Positions 12,837 to 24,544 of a DNA stretch of 64,000 nt are shown piece by piece (position 1 is the first letter of the stretch; the number at the start of each line of letters is the position of its first letter). The notes under the pieces were generated by a model that saw nothing but the letters and a program-made list of their open reading frames with translations, was not told where the DNA came from and made no database searches. A program made the translations under genes and the position numbers. Origin of the DNA: Lepturacanthus savala (lineage: Eukaryota; Chordata; Actinopteri; Scombriformes; Trichiuridae); contig CM060465.1 of the NCBI GenBank assembly GCA_030544235.1, positions 29,926,988 to 29,990,987 of the forward strand, written 5' to 3'.

Positions 12837-12985
12837 CCTCATTGTGGTTGTAGATGATGTTTTTAGTGAGAAGGTCGTTGTGACAGAGGACGGTCGGCGA
12901 ATCAATCTGCGAGAGGTGTCTCTTCAATGATTCGATTTCAACTGACAAAGTCTCAAAGCTCGGCACCTCTTGTAGAGCTGAAGGA
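12837..12985 (-). CDS. etnk: etnk coding exon 4 (catalytic loop)
   Basis: The acceptor is cctcttgcag/TCCTTC and the donor GAGG/GTGAGG. The exon encodes a short acidic helix (VEIESLKRHLSQIDSP) and then TVLCHNDLLTKNIIYNHNEG. The HND...N spacing is the catalytic HxDxxxxN signature of aminoglycoside/choline-type kinases. The aspartate (catalytic base) and asparagine (metal ligand) are both present. Mammalian ETNKs have cysteine where this protein has threonine (LLTKN against LLCKN), a change near but not in the catalytic set. Confidence 0.96.
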
Positions 12986-13166
12986 CTGCAAGAGGCAAAA
13001 CCACTTAAATCACTTATTTTTGTTGCGCTGAAGAACACAAGTTTTTTCACTCTCATAAAAAGGCGAACGTCTTAGATTTATACTGGAACTCCTCGAATGA
13101 ATTGGGCTCATTGCCCCAAGTTCAGCATCCAACTGCTCACATCACATTAATGATGAAGCCATAGAC

Positions 13167-13268
13167 GCTGTGACTTCATTTATTTATTTATTTTTTTTTT
13201 ATTTATACAGGTAAATTTCTCATTTAGACCCAGAGTTTCATTTTCAAGAGAAACCTGAGCAGCAGCAA
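13167..13268 (-). mobile_element. LINE 3' tail, reverse orientation
   Basis: An ATTT-rich tail followed by ttatacaggtaaatttctca and gagaaacctgagcag. This mirrors the better-preserved tail at 55655-55773, which has the accepted fish Rex-like form (gaccaggtcacc... loaded with aaataaat). Confidence 0.45.
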
Positions 13269-15137
13269 TTACACAAAGTTACAACAAATAAGGCAGACAA
13301 TAAAGAAAATGCAATCACAAAACATTAAAAGTACAAAGACAGATTAAAATGTTTGTAAATAGTTTGTGGTAAAGTATGACAAGTATTTAAGACTCCAGCC
13401 CATTAAGTAACTGTGGTATTGTTGTGTATAATGTACAGTCTTCCATCAGCAGTATGAGGCATCCTTCCTGATTAATGATAAGCCAGCGACTCGTACTTAT
13501 TCCTGCTCATTCATCAAGCGCTACTAAGCATAACAGTGCTTTGTTAAGTGTGCATCACTTCAATTGTTCTTGAAGAAAACTCCACCTATCCCACAATTTC
13601 CTCTTACACATGGTGATTCAACCGCCTGAAAGAACTGGTCACTTTAAAAGAATTTTATTTGTCTGCACTCCAGCGGTGGTCTCGTTCTGCTGTCTACTGT
13701 ACATAATGCGTCAGAGGCATTAGGGAAAGGGATACAGAAAAAAAGACTTGCTACAATTAATTTGGAGAACTATGTATGTATGTATAAATATTTTTTTAAC
13801 CTTTCACAAAGGTCTAAACTTGATCCGTATAAAAGAAAGGAGAATATGACTCCTTTCTTGCACATGCAATCGATGGAAATACTAAAGTACGTTGTCAAAA
13901 AAAAAAAAAGAGTGCAAATATGGAAGAGTTATGCTCAACTTTGTTATTTCTTCTCAAGGAACAACGTGTTTATAAAATTGAAGCCGTCCAGAGAGCCTCA
14001 TTGAGAGGTCCCATGCCTTGTTTTCACTCTGTTGATTGCTCGATCTATCAAAGGAGGCACTAATGTCCTTGGACATCGGTGCAAAATGCACCTGGAAGAA
14101 ATGCTGCGCAAGCATCTGTCTCCTAATTAATTTTCGGGTTTTCCTTTTCAGTCTCCGGGCCACGACAAGAGGGTAATTTAAACAGTGTAATTTAAACACT
14201 ACCTATTTATTCGAAGGGGAGGACAAACAGATGCTCTGGTATTATACACACACTTGTAGACGTAATTTAGTGAGGCCTGTTAGGAACGCACAATAAAAGC
14301 AGAGGAGGGGAGCCTTGTTTACAGTCGTGACACAGAGGCTCTGCTGCCTTATACAAGTCAGTCAACACATCCTCAACAACGGGACATTTTTGTATATCAT
14401 CTTCCTCCAGTGGATATTTACTGAGTGAGGAAGCATATAGATGGATAAACCTACCGGCCCAGTATGGAGAACCTATAGTTAAAACTGTGATTTCCCTTTG
14501 TTTTGCTCTTCGTTCAAGTAGCTTTAAAAAGTTATTCCGCTGATGCTGTAATGTGGAATTGCGCAAATAGTAAATCAATATTAAAACAGGCCTATGAAGT
14601 TGCATGTAGGTGAAATCTTTGCTATTTAAAAATCGACCCCTCCGACATGCATAGCTTATCCGTCTCCTTTCCAATATGAATTAAAACGCACGGTTGAATG
14701 GTGAATCACCCTGATTCCTTTTCCACCCACGATTACACCGAGCCGAAAAGCCAAATGAAAGACTTCCATTGACTTTAAATGGAAACCTGTCGTCTTGCCA
14801 TCAGATCTTTTCCTCTCTTTTCTATCCTTTTCATGAAAAAAAAAAAACAGTGCAAGTATATTCAAGTATATTCGCCTCCTGCTCCCTGTCAAGTCTCTGT
14901 AAGGTAATTAGTGGAATTTCCTCCTCTGGCGCTTCATTATCAATGTGCCTTATTTACATATGATTTCAAACACCAGCCGAGCACTGCTGATTTTCGCTCT
15001 CTTTTTCTCCTCTTTGCAGTTTTATGCGATTTGTGTGAGTGTGTACAGGAGACGTAGCGGGGGGCCTTTGGGAGAAGAGGAGGTTGCGCTCTTGCTTTCC
15101 ATTGCTTTTCTTTCCCATTTGACTTCTACTGTGCACC

Positions 15138-15138
15138 C

Positions 15139-15169
<31 letters not shown>
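15138..15169. repeat. (CT)n microsatellite in a pyrimidine-rich region
   Basis: A CT-dinucleotide run with a single G, with further CT-rich stretches to about 15270. Open frames here are low-complexity RE/LS repeats with no meaning. Confidence 0.85.
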
Positions 15170-16632
15170 GCGAACCTCGCAGCTGCTGCAGCCCCTTTCG
15201 CGCTCTCTTCCCCTCTTCTCACTCTCTCTCTCTCTTCTTCCTCTCTCTATCGGTCTCTCTCTTTGCACAGCGGGTGGCTTGAGAGCTAAAGACCTCCTCT
15301 GCAGGTGCAGCCTCTTCCTGCTCTCTCTGCCTTTCTTTCACCATTTCCTCTGAAGATCACATTTATACCACCACTCATACATTCTCAAGTACAAAAGTTT
15401 CTCTGATGCCTGTTTAAAACCTCTTTGCTTTTTTTTTTTCTACATTTTTTGGTCTTCTCTGTCTCCGCTTCTGAGTGTGCGCGGGCATAAACGTGTATGT
15501 GCATGTGTGTGTGTGTGCACCCCAGAGACTATGCGAATACAACAGAGCTGCAGCCTTGCTATCATCACTTTATAGTGATTTTCCAACACTCTCTCTTATT
15601 ATTATATCCTTATTATTGATTTGTTCCCCACCCAGGTTATTTACTATTGTGCAGCAGTGTTACGCTGCTCTCACACAAATGTCTCACAGCACAGCACCAT
15701 CTATTGGGCCTCTAAATGTGGTGCACTTTTCCCCTGTAAGTGCATATGGCAATGTTTATATCAAAGAAATATTCAGATTAGGTCTATAATACTTATACAA
15801 CTTTCTATCTTAATCTAATATGTATAAATGAAATAATTCTCCAAATCTCTTGAGACACTGAACCTTTACTATCCCGTGCTTTCAATTTGATTTCCAACAA
15901 ATCAAATGTTGATTTGAAATTAAATTGAATGAAGGACATTTGATATATCAAAACCAAAGATTAGATTAAAGTGATATGGCTGTTTTGTTCAGTCATGTTA
16001 TGGATGATCTTCAGTTGATATTGTCTATCACAACAGAAAGAAAACTGACAAAAGACTAAAAACAGACGACAGAAAAAAAAACATCAGACGCTGGTTAGAA
16101 TAAAACCAGATGAACTATACTGATTGAGGATGACAGTAAATTGCCTTCCTGGTGATAAAGAAGTTAAGCTGCACTGCTTTTCTCTTAGATGTTTGACAGA
16201 CTTTTGTCACTTTTATCATAAAAGACACTCTCCTCCACAGTCCCTCTCTTTCATTGAGGAGTCAAGTACGAATTGGTTCGCCCACTTGTTAAAACTCAAA
16301 GGAAGAAACTCTGATTGTTTAGAAAAAAAAAAAGACAAAAAAAAAAGAAAAGAAACTCAGGACCAGAAACTTCCAGTTTCAATTTGGACTTCCGACCCCT
16401 CCGCTGCAAACATAAACACGGTTGAACGTTTGACCGATAAGGGAGAGCTCTGCAGGAAGCTCGTGGCAGAGCGTCTGGTTCTTTGTAGCGTCTGCAAGGC
16501 CCCTCTCACCTCTCACCTCTCACCCTGTGACCCCTGTCAGAGATAACGCAATGTCATTGCCACAGAGGCCACTCCTCAGCCTCGTCCCGCTGACCAATGA
16601 CAGCTCGCGTTGACCGTCTCCATCCACGCCGG

Positions 16633-16661
16633 ATAGAGAGAGAGAGAGAGAGAGAGAGAGG
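16633..16661. repeat. (GA)14 microsatellite
   Basis: An uninterrupted GA dinucleotide run in the etnk intron between exons 3 and 4. Confidence 0.9.
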
Positions 16662-16959
16662 CGAATGTGGCAATGCAGCTCAGGCACGGGCGGGAAAAAA
16701 AGGATCACTAGTGAGCAGGTTTCAGAAATGTGCCTTTGGCACATGAGAAAATGATAAGGCATCAGTGATGCCGCTGCCTAAAAGATAAACGAGTAAAAAA
16801 ATAAATGCTGCTGTTTTCAATCAAATGGCTGCTTGCAGAGATCTACCTCAGTAGGAATTAATTTAAAACAAATTCAATTTCAGTAGATGATTGACCCATA
16901 TTTGCTTCTTCTTCCGAGTCTCTGATTGGCCAAAGTTCCTTAAAAACACGCCTTTAGTT

Positions 16960-17230
16960 GAATAATGTGTCTTTCTGGTTAACTCAAGTGCCAGCAGCCA
17001 GCTAGCTTAGCTTAGCATAGCTTAGCAGGAGCCTTGTTGTGACTACGGTCTATGGCTGTCCCAGTGAGGTTGGCAGGCAACCAGTAGACACTTCATAAAA
17101 GTTGTTGCTCCCAGCCAAGAAATAGTCAAACACATAACCCCCGTAAAACCTCAACTTGTAGTTTTTGCACTTCTGTTCTTCTACACATAAATAACAGCCC
17201 AGTCTCTAAACGCTGACAGTTTACGTTGGC
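16960..17230. repeat. Interspersed fish repeat with agctta motif
   Basis: It holds cagctagcttagcttagcat agcttagcagg, then ccaagaaatagtcaaacaca taacccccgtaaaacctcaa cttgtag. These are landmarks of a short non-autonomous repeat widespread in percomorph fish. The termini were not determined. Confidence 0.55.
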
Positions 17231-17475
17231 GCAAACCACAGATAAGTCCAATGTCACCATTTCACAAGTGGTGACGTAGTTCAGACGACGTCCCTCTTAA
17301 AGTTTCACTTTTCTTAGCTGGAGGAGAGGGCGGATTGGGTGGATGGCCTAATGCTTTAGTTTCATGGACCAGAGATGGAAAAGTTGCAGTTAGAGTCGCC
17401 ACCGTTAACTGGACGTTCGTGCCATCACGTTGTGCATTTTTACTGCTGCTCAAACGGACATTTTTAACATTTGTA

Positions 17476-17931
17476 CAGTGGCCAACAGGGGTAAACATGC
17501 CGCAAACAGCAAAACGCTGCAAACAGAAATGATGCAAAACCAAAAACTCACAAAAATAAAACAAATGCAAAAATGCTGCAGGAGAAAAATGCTGCAATCA
17601 CAGACACAAAGGACAAAACAAATGCAACAAAGAAAATGCTGCAAATATCAAAAAAACAAAGAGGAGAGTGAAAAGGTAGGTTTTCCCTTATGTAGCTAAT
17701 GTCGTGTTTTAATTTAATCATAGTTTTCATTCAGTAACATTGTCTCCTCATATTGTAAACTTATATTTGCAGCATTTTTCTGGGTTAGGGTTTGTAGGTT
17801 TTTGCTTCTGCTTCATTTCTGTGATTGCAGCATTTTCTTCTTCACTTTTTTTCTGCATGTGTTTGTTTTTGGTTTTGCATCATTTCTGTGTTTGCACCGT
17901 TTGCAGCACATTTGCCCCTGGCGGGCCACCG
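17476..17931. mobile_element. 456-bp Tc1/mariner-like foldback MITE
   Basis: The ends CAGTGGCCAACAGGGG and the complement of CCCCTGGCGGGCCACCG are inverted. They lie directly next to TA (17474-17475) and TA (17932-17933), the target duplication of Tc1/mariner elements. The two arms (about 190 bp each) pair through repeated aaatgctgca and agaaatgatgcaaaaccaaa blocks. No transposase. Confidence 0.7.
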
Positions 17932-18105
17932 TACATTTGTCCCTTCATTTTGTGCATTGATCATTTTAACCCCAAAACACTGTCTTCTAACCAAATGTTT
18001 TTCACCTGGCTTGTTGATTAAACATAGTATATATAACATACTTATTTATGAGCCTGAGAGTTGTCTCAATAAAACAGCACATTGAGATGATATGTTCAGT
18101 CGTAC

Positions 18106-18255
18106 CTTTTTGTGCCCCGCTGCTGGACCGGGCTGTTGATACCGTTTTCCAGCAGTTTGAGAAAGTGGGACATTTTTGTCCAGAGCAGAGGTTCAACAGG
18201 CAGGCCACATTTGAGCTGGATGGAGTGGATTCTCCCCATTTCTGCCGCGATCAGT
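18106..18255 (-). CDS. etnk: etnk coding exon 3
   Basis: The acceptor is tctctctgcag/ACTGATC and the donor AAAAG/GTACGA. The translation is (R)LIAAEMGRIHSIQLKCGLP followed by LLWTKMSHFLKLLENGIN and a short polar tail. It aligns with the ETNK segment FRLIAxEMAKIHxI...LWxKM, the helical linker ahead of the catalytic loop. The tail after residue 40 of this exon is the family's most variable region, so its divergence is expected. Confidence 0.93.
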
Positions 18256-20713
18256 CTGCAGAGAGAAAACGTTTTCTCAGATGAGCCTGGCTGACGCTGT
18301 TATTGCACAAACAACCATTATCAGAGAAGAAACACGACTCCCTTTCCATTTAGCGCCGTTATCTTGTTCTTCTTTTGAAAAAAAATGGGCCTTGTTGCAT
18401 TTGTGACCTTCTGACCACTTGAGGCATCTCAGCCACAACATGAAGTTTTCTTGGTCTTCCCCTCAGAGGGTATCGAGGGGAGCAAGGTGACTGATGTCTA
18501 TTGTCGCCCTGGCTGTTCGGCCTTGGCTGGCTGCGTTGCATCCTACTGTCCAGTGGTGAGAGTAATGATGATGGCTGTTATCATGAGAATGATAGATGGA
18601 ACGGGGGGTGTGTCTAAACAACATTTCTCAACATGAAACATGACTTAACTGAAATTAGTGACATGAAAACCTGCATCAGCCCAACTGAAATGCTTGACTA
18701 ACATATGTATACATGACCTCGAATATAACTGTTGTCTAAGAAAGCAAGAAAAAGTTCAAGGTCTCACTTTCATTAAGATGAACCTATGGCGATGAACTGA
18801 TGCAGTTTTTTCTACTGAGTAACCAAAATATAGTCACAGGAAGTGTATTAATGAACATTCACCTGACAAACAGCTATGCTAAATAAGGCCTTTTGTATTT
18901 TAACTGCTCTATCAGGGTTTAATTAAACTCAGTTTACAAATAAATACACCCAAGTAATGAATTCTCAAATGTTACATAGCCATAATCCAATCCACAATCC
19001 AAATCTACGTTTACCCAGGTTAGTTGAATGATAAATCCCACTTGATCATGAATTATTTTTTATAATTAAGCAGTTCTAAGAAATTTTTTCTTTTTATAGA
19101 ATTAATATATGCTGATGTAGAAATTGTTCTGATGATTTTAGCATCTTTTTAATAAAAATATTGCAGCAAAACATGTAAAATTATCTCAGACATCTAAAGA
19201 CTCATACAAGAATATGCTGATAATCAATATTAAAAAATGTATTTATTTATTTTATGGATTCTTCAAAGATTGGAATTTATGGTTTTGCATTGCTTTGCTG
19301 AATATTAAACAAACTACAGTGAAAGAGCAAGAAAGCAATGACAGATGTGCTTCAACAAAGGAAAATAAGGAAAAGTGGAAAGTTTCCTGTTAAACAACCT
19401 TCATGGCCAATTGAGAATAGATTTTAGAATTAACAAAGTGAAATCGTACAAAGACGAAGTGACCAGCGTGTCTCCTTTAAGTTTAAATATTTATTTGCTT
19501 TTTCCATTTCTCAATAAATCAAGTCTGTGAAAGCTCCCGAGGGGCCGCAGAAAAGGAGGTGCCGGGCCAGATTTGGCCCGCGGGCCTCGAGTTTGTCACG
19601 TATGCCCTAAATGTATGCAGGTGCTGTACCCATTTCTGTTGGTAACCCACCAATCAAAGAACGCAATCATTATAAATACTGATGTAAATTTTATTACATG
19701 ATAGAAACACATTTTTTTTATGTTTCTCAAATATAAAAATGCTGTTTCCCTGCAACAATTTGTGGACTGTGAATAATAGATTTTCTAATAGTGCTCTAAA
19801 ACACACTCTTTTACCTAAGAGAACAGCAAAAATAAGAAAACATTTGAGAATCCCCAAAAGAAAATATAAAACAAATGGATGAGGGTATAAAAATTAGGAA
19901 ATTTGTTCATATATGGTTTCCTGTAACATTACGATTTAAATATATCTAAATGTTATAATAACAGCATCTGCCACTCTTATTACATCAGTTTGTCAGTTTC
20001 ACTTAGTTTAGTTCAACTATTAACATTTTAAATTGAAGATTATCCCTCAACTAATTTGTTAATATGAACAATAGTGCTAAAACTTGTTTTCAATTTTGTG
20101 CTCGATATACTGTAAACACTACAAAGATGGTAAGCAGGTTGTCATGGTAACCAGTAAACAGAATAAAAACAATAGACTGTAATGGACACTAACGTTTTTG
20201 TTTAAATCCATTTTTTGTTCACATCTAAGGCCAATATTTACATGTCAAAATGATTTGGCTGACAGAGGACATTTGATAGATGACATTAATCTATCTTACT
20301 TTTTGAAATGTTGGCAATTTTGCTTTATTTCGCAATTCACCAGTTATTAATGGAAGGTTGAATTCATGTTGTCTTTATAATTATCATTTTTCACATAAGC
20401 AATTTGTGATAAATGAGTTCTTTTTTTTTTATTTCAGGCAAAGTGGTTTCCTAAGAATATAAAAAGAATATAATATGATCCCAGAATGACTCAGACAGCT
20501 CATGACTAAATAATTATACTGTAGTCCGGGCACCATGCTGCTGCTGCTTGTGCCTGGCTGGCTGTTGCACTGGTCAGTTTCCAGCTGTGAATGTATAACT
20601 GTGGGAGTGTGAACCAGGACGTTCCCCGAAAAGGCACAAACACACCACACCTTCTCTGAGCAAAATCAACTCTACAAATGAATTAAACGAATCAAACTTA
20701 TTCTATCGGAGAC
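18256..20713 (-). other. etnk intron between exons 2 and 3
   Basis: A 2.5-kb AT-rich intron. It carries a worn hAT fragment at 19535-19612; otherwise I see nothing recognisable. Confidence 0.7.
19535..19612. mobile_element. hAT-type MITE fragment
   Basis: The sequence ccgggccagatttggcccgc gggcctcgagtttgtcacgt atgccctaaa is the characteristic end of a widespread vertebrate hAT non-autonomous family. Only one end is present. Confidence 0.6.
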
Positions 20714-20976
20714 CTGTAAATGGAAGGCTGTCGGAGGAGCTCATCATCCAGCACCGTTCCTCTAACAAACTCGTAGCAGATGCCATTTTGGAAGCTGCAG
20801 TAGATTTCCGGCCCGCAGCTGTGGGCGTGGAAGACCTGGAACATCTCCACCTCCCGGTCCCGGTTCACATAAAGCTCTGTCATTCTTCCGTACAGTCGCA
20901 CCAGAACGCAGCCAGGCTCCTGGAGCGTGCCGACATAACAGCCAAGCAGCCGGTTGGTGATGCCCTCTGTGAACGT
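20714..20976 (-). CDS. etnk: etnk coding exon 2
   Basis: Eighty-seven codons plus two bases (phase 0 in, 2 out). The acceptor is ccttccag/ACG. The translation runs from TFTEGITNRLLGCYVG through VLVRLYGRMTELYVNRDREV and HAHSCGPEIYCSFQNGICYE to QPSIY(R). This is the nucleotide-binding N-lobe of the choline/ethanolamine kinase fold, including the GITN loop and the (V/L)RxYG strand. The donor CAG/GTCTCC is weak beyond the GT but gives the only junction that keeps the frame into exon 3. An L2-like LINE tail starts about 80 bp upstream of the acceptor. Confidence 0.95.
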
Positions 20977-23202
20977 CTGGAAGGGAATGCAGGAAAAAAT
21001 AGTTACTAGAAAAATAGTAACGGTAGAAAAAAAAAATGTAGAAAATGAAACGATTTTTCCATCCACCCATTCCTCACTAGGGTCACGGGGGGTCTGCTGG
21101 AGCCAATCCCAGCGTATTTCTGGTGAGAGGCAGGGATACACCCCAGACCCCAGGTCACCAGTCTACTGTTGGGCACACACACCATTCACACACACACACT
21201 CATACAGGCAATTTACAGTCTCCAATTAACCTCAGTATGATTCTGGACAATAGGACGAACACGGGGAAACGAAATCCATGCAGAAAGCTGTGAAGCTGTG
21301 GCCTTCTTGCTGTGAGGCAACAGCGCTACCCACTGCACCACCGTGCCGCCCAAAATAATTTTTCACACATAAAAATGCTTTTATCCAAGAAACAATTTTC
21401 TGAGAAAAAAGCAAACAGCATTGAATATAAGCCAGCTAGTAAAATATATAGATAATAGATATAAAACTAGTATAGTACTATAATCCTTTATAGTATTATA
21501 AACACCTTTGAATTGATAATATGGCATTGATTTATTGTTGTATAAATAAAATAATAAATCCAGAACCAATATGTAAAACACAGACAGAATAATAGTGATA
21601 AGGCTGCATTGTTCCATACAACAACTAAAAAAAAAGATTGAATGAAAGAAAACAATGAAAGCTGTTTCTCCACACGGAGTAACGGGGGGAAAAACATGCA
21701 GCGTGCATATACAGTACATGAGGTGGGAGATGAATGAGCTGCAGACTGAACTTGTTGATGTTAAAAGATCACACTTCCAGCACGGCCTGTACTGCGTGTA
21801 CTGCATGTGTACACAACAATACCACAGTGACCACTGTTTGCTTGCAAAGGCCTCATCGGACATTTGTTGTCATTCAGTGGTTTGTCAAAGTCTCTCATTC
21901 ACTGCCACGGTCTCCAAGGCATTTTCTTAGCCTCAGATGGGACCTGCACATAATGTTTTTTTTTTCCTCATCTAGATGGAAAGTGAACAGACATGGGCAC
22001 CTTGACACTCAACATTTATTTACGTATTATACAGTGGACCACCTTTAGCATGAAGTACTTGATGAACTTCTATTCTTTTTGGCTCCTCATTCCATTTTGT
22101 GAAGCATAATAATAAGAAAAAAACACAGGAAATCATATGAATAATACTAAAACGGAATATAAGAAAGTGGTTTTAAAGAAATTCTCATACAGACAGGGGT
22201 TAAAAAGGATGTGATAAGCTCCTCGCACAGGTGAGACAGGAGGAATCTGTCATTACATTCTGTATGTTACAAAAAAAAAAATACACAATGCATCATTAAA
22301 GGGGCAGTTGGGATCTGAGCGCTGAGAGGAAACATCTACTTCTTTGTGTACATTACTGGACCTGGTGCAGATTGAGAGGTCACTCACCCAATGTGCTGTC
22401 ACCTAACAAACATAAACCCTATTTCTCTGAAAGATTGGACCTTGTGTTTGCACATGGGACCAGAATGGGATTATCTTGTTCAGACCGATGCTCAGCCCAC
22501 ACTACACATCTGTTCCCAGGGTTAAAAAGAATGAATACGAGTCCACTTTTGTTGTCCGGTTACCTTGGGTTTTTTTTTTTTTCCTTCTGTTTTTTTTGTC
22601 AGCATACAGTAGTTTTGTAGCTGGTGCAGCAATACAGCGGTTTGTGGCTGTATGTGCCTTATATTCAGCTATTCCATAGAGCATTTTAATTGTGAAAAGT
22701 AGTTTTATATTTTATATCAATTTCTTTAAAATGAAAATTGTCATCACAATTTGTGTGCTCTCCCTGTCCACCAATCATTAGGCCATACAGCTGTTTCGAC
22801 TTATTTTGGCTGCTACCAGATGAAGTTCAGCAGACCTATGCCGGGAATTTATTGGGATCTTCAGTCCTTTCTGTATGTAAGGGTAAAAACTTTCTTGAAT
22901 GAGCCCACGTGAAAAATGATTCTGTTGTTGTCTCTGGAAGATGCTTAAAGACAGGCAGCATTGACAGTAACTTTACGGATACAACCCCTGTTTATTGGTA
23001 GGCCAGAGAACATTTCAAGATTTCCCAGAATTCATGACTGGGTGAATGTGCTCATTCAGCTAATGGAGACATTTCTGTGCTGTGTTTTGAAAGCATTGCT
23101 TAGGGTAGGGTTTCATTACCATTTTTTGTTTAAATTTTGTGTCTTTATTATTATTCACCTCAGAAACTTTTTTCCCTATGAGTGTCCATACTGATAACTT
23201 GC
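20977..23202 (-). other. etnk intron between exons 1 and 2 (GC-AG)
   Basis: A 2.2-kb intron that begins with GCAAGT and ends with ccttccag. A reversed L2-like LINE tail (21055-21352) lies at its 3' end, close to exon 2. The rest is AT-rich and otherwise unremarkable. Confidence 0.75.
21055..21352 (-). mobile_element. L2-like LINE 3' fragment, reverse orientation
   Basis: It contains tgctggagccaatcccagcg, ggcagggatacaccccagac, acaggcaatttacagtctcc, and gctacccactgcaccaccgt. This is the reverse complement of the standard fish L2-like 3' region, extending further upstream than the copy at 2922-3052. It ends about 80 bp from the etnk exon 2 acceptor. Confidence 0.75.
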
Positions 23203-23343
23203 CTTCATCTGAATGTCTTGTGCCTTCCAGTGAGGACGGAGTCTGCTGAGGAGGTCCAGGATGCCTCTTCGAGGTTCATTTTCATCGATGTGGATATCGA
23301 TGTGGAGAAGCTCATTCCCAGTACACTTAGAGCTACTTTCCAT
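23203..23343 (-). CDS. etnk: etnk coding exon 1 (N-terminus, 47 codons)
   Basis: It begins MESSSKCTGNELLHIDIHID and ends RLRPHWKAQDIQMK, matching the ETNK N-terminal LRPHWxPxxV segment. The ATG at 23343-23341 is chosen because an in-frame TGA lies 14 codons upstream and the context (A at -3, G at +4) is a strong Kozak match. The exon ends in phase 0 at ATGAAG. The next two bases are GC, so the donor is AAG/GCAAGT, a GC-type donor that otherwise fits the consensus perfectly. The N-terminus is shorter than in mammalian ETNK1 and ETNK2, which carry long variable leaders; the catalytic region does not depend on them. Confidence 0.9.
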
Positions 23344-24544
23344 CTTCAACAAAGCAGATCTGGTGTCTCGGAAATTTCTCAATCAAAATCTTCAAAGCTC
23401 CAGAGTGAGTTCAGAAACTCTCAAACCAAAGTCTCAGTCTGTTCTAAGACCAGTTGAGTTGTCTCCAGGCATCAGTTCATGGAAACATCCACCACTTTGA
23501 TCAAAATTCAGTCCAATGTGGGTTCAATCTTGGAACAATGCAAAAAAAGAACAAAACAAACTGAAATGAGGTGATAGTGATATAATCCACAGCAGAGCTC
23601 TAAACTGAGGTTTCAGATCTAACGTTTCAGCACTGTCACACTGAATCAACAGCCAGCGGCTGTGCTTGCATGTCAATGAAGTTGTCCACTTGTGTGTCCA
23701 GTGACTCAACAACTAGGTTTTCTTATCAGGGGCCAATGTTCCTATGGGCATCTTCATCCCCACTGCTGCAGAGTTTACACATTAACCACCGGTGATTGGA
23801 CCAATGAAGCAGGCACGTGCACTATTAAACAGAATTAATTTTAAAAAGTTATTTGGTGAAAAAAAAACATAGATTTGAAGCTCCGCATTGAAGCATAATG
23901 ACAACAGCTTCGCTTCAACAGACCATACATTCTTACTTGCGTTTACATTGATGTATCATGCTGCTCCAGGGAAGTTCTAGATTGCAGTTGAATGAATTTA
24001 GATGATGTGAAACAAAGACTGAAATTCATAGGCTTAAGACGTTGAACCTTCAAGTATTCATGGAAATGCAAGACAAATATAAAGGGCTGCAATTAATTAA
24101 CTTTTCAACATGTGATTTCTCTCTTGCATTCAAACAGATGAAAGCCTGTGCTGTGTTATGACCTGGCTCGGGAAGCAACGTGAATGAAGGAAAACTCAAC
24201 TAGATAAAACAGTTTATTAAATACACAAACAAGAGAAAACAAAGCATAAATAATGTGGTGTGGAGGAGACTCTGGTGTAGCAGACTGCTGGCTGAGAGAA
24301 AGAAATAGTCGGAGGAGGAAGGGTTTTTCTATAGGATGCTCAGCTGCCACTGATTGGACAGGACTAATGATTTATCTCAGCTTTTTAAAACAAAGGGCAA
24401 GTACAAAAAGATATACACAACATCGGATGTCACACCTGCCCCCCTAAAAAGGATGCCTTGACAAGGCAGCCAATTAATTTAAAATACTTTACATTATGTG
24501 GTTTATTACCACTTAATTACTGGGGAAGGCATCAGCCAGTACAT

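Larger units (their letters stand above)
12986..18105 (-). other. etnk intron between exons 3 and 4
   Basis: The longest complete intron of the gene (5.1 kb). It contains a reversed LINE tail (13167-13268), unique stretches near 14000-14260 and 14690-14960, CT and GA microsatellites (15138-15169 and 16633-16661), a fish repeat with agcttagcttagcatagctt (16960-17230) and a 456-bp foldback MITE (17476-17931). No further etnk exon seen. Confidence 0.7.
6939..23343 (-). other. etnk: Gene span: ethanolamine kinase (ETNK1/2 family), last exon not found
   Basis: This is a cytosolic kinase gene; the enzyme transfers phosphate from ATP to ethanolamine, the committed step of the CDP-ethanolamine (Kennedy) pathway. 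Seven coding exons at 23343-23203, 20976-20714, 18255-18106, 12985-12837, 12393-12310, 10458-10298 and 7012-6939 join with matching phases (0, 2, 2, 1, 1, 0, 2) to 340 codons. Visible motifs: FTEGITNRLLGCYVG near residue 49; CHNDLLTKNIIY (Brenner phosphotransferase HxDxxxxN); FIDYEYADYNYQAFDIGNHF (choline-kinase motif). Vertebrate ETNK2 is about 386 residues and ends roughly 23 residues after the IDFDF that closes the last exon seen, so only the tail is missing. Residues are a mixture: HSCGPEIYCSFQNG and HLSQIDSP resemble ETNK2, while YSLYPSRELQ and AYLESYK resemble ETNK1. The paralogue therefore cannot be named safely and a third ETNK copy is possible. Catalytic residues look intact and no frameshift was seen. 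Confidence 0.93.

Noticed and set aside
14966..15289. Frames rich in RERERE or LSLSLS
   Set aside because: They come from the CT-repeat region; low complexity, no exon signals.
24150..24460. Possible LTR end (cacacctgcccccctaaaaa)
   Set aside because: Looks like part of a dispersed element, but no second LTR, primer-binding site or coding part was found.
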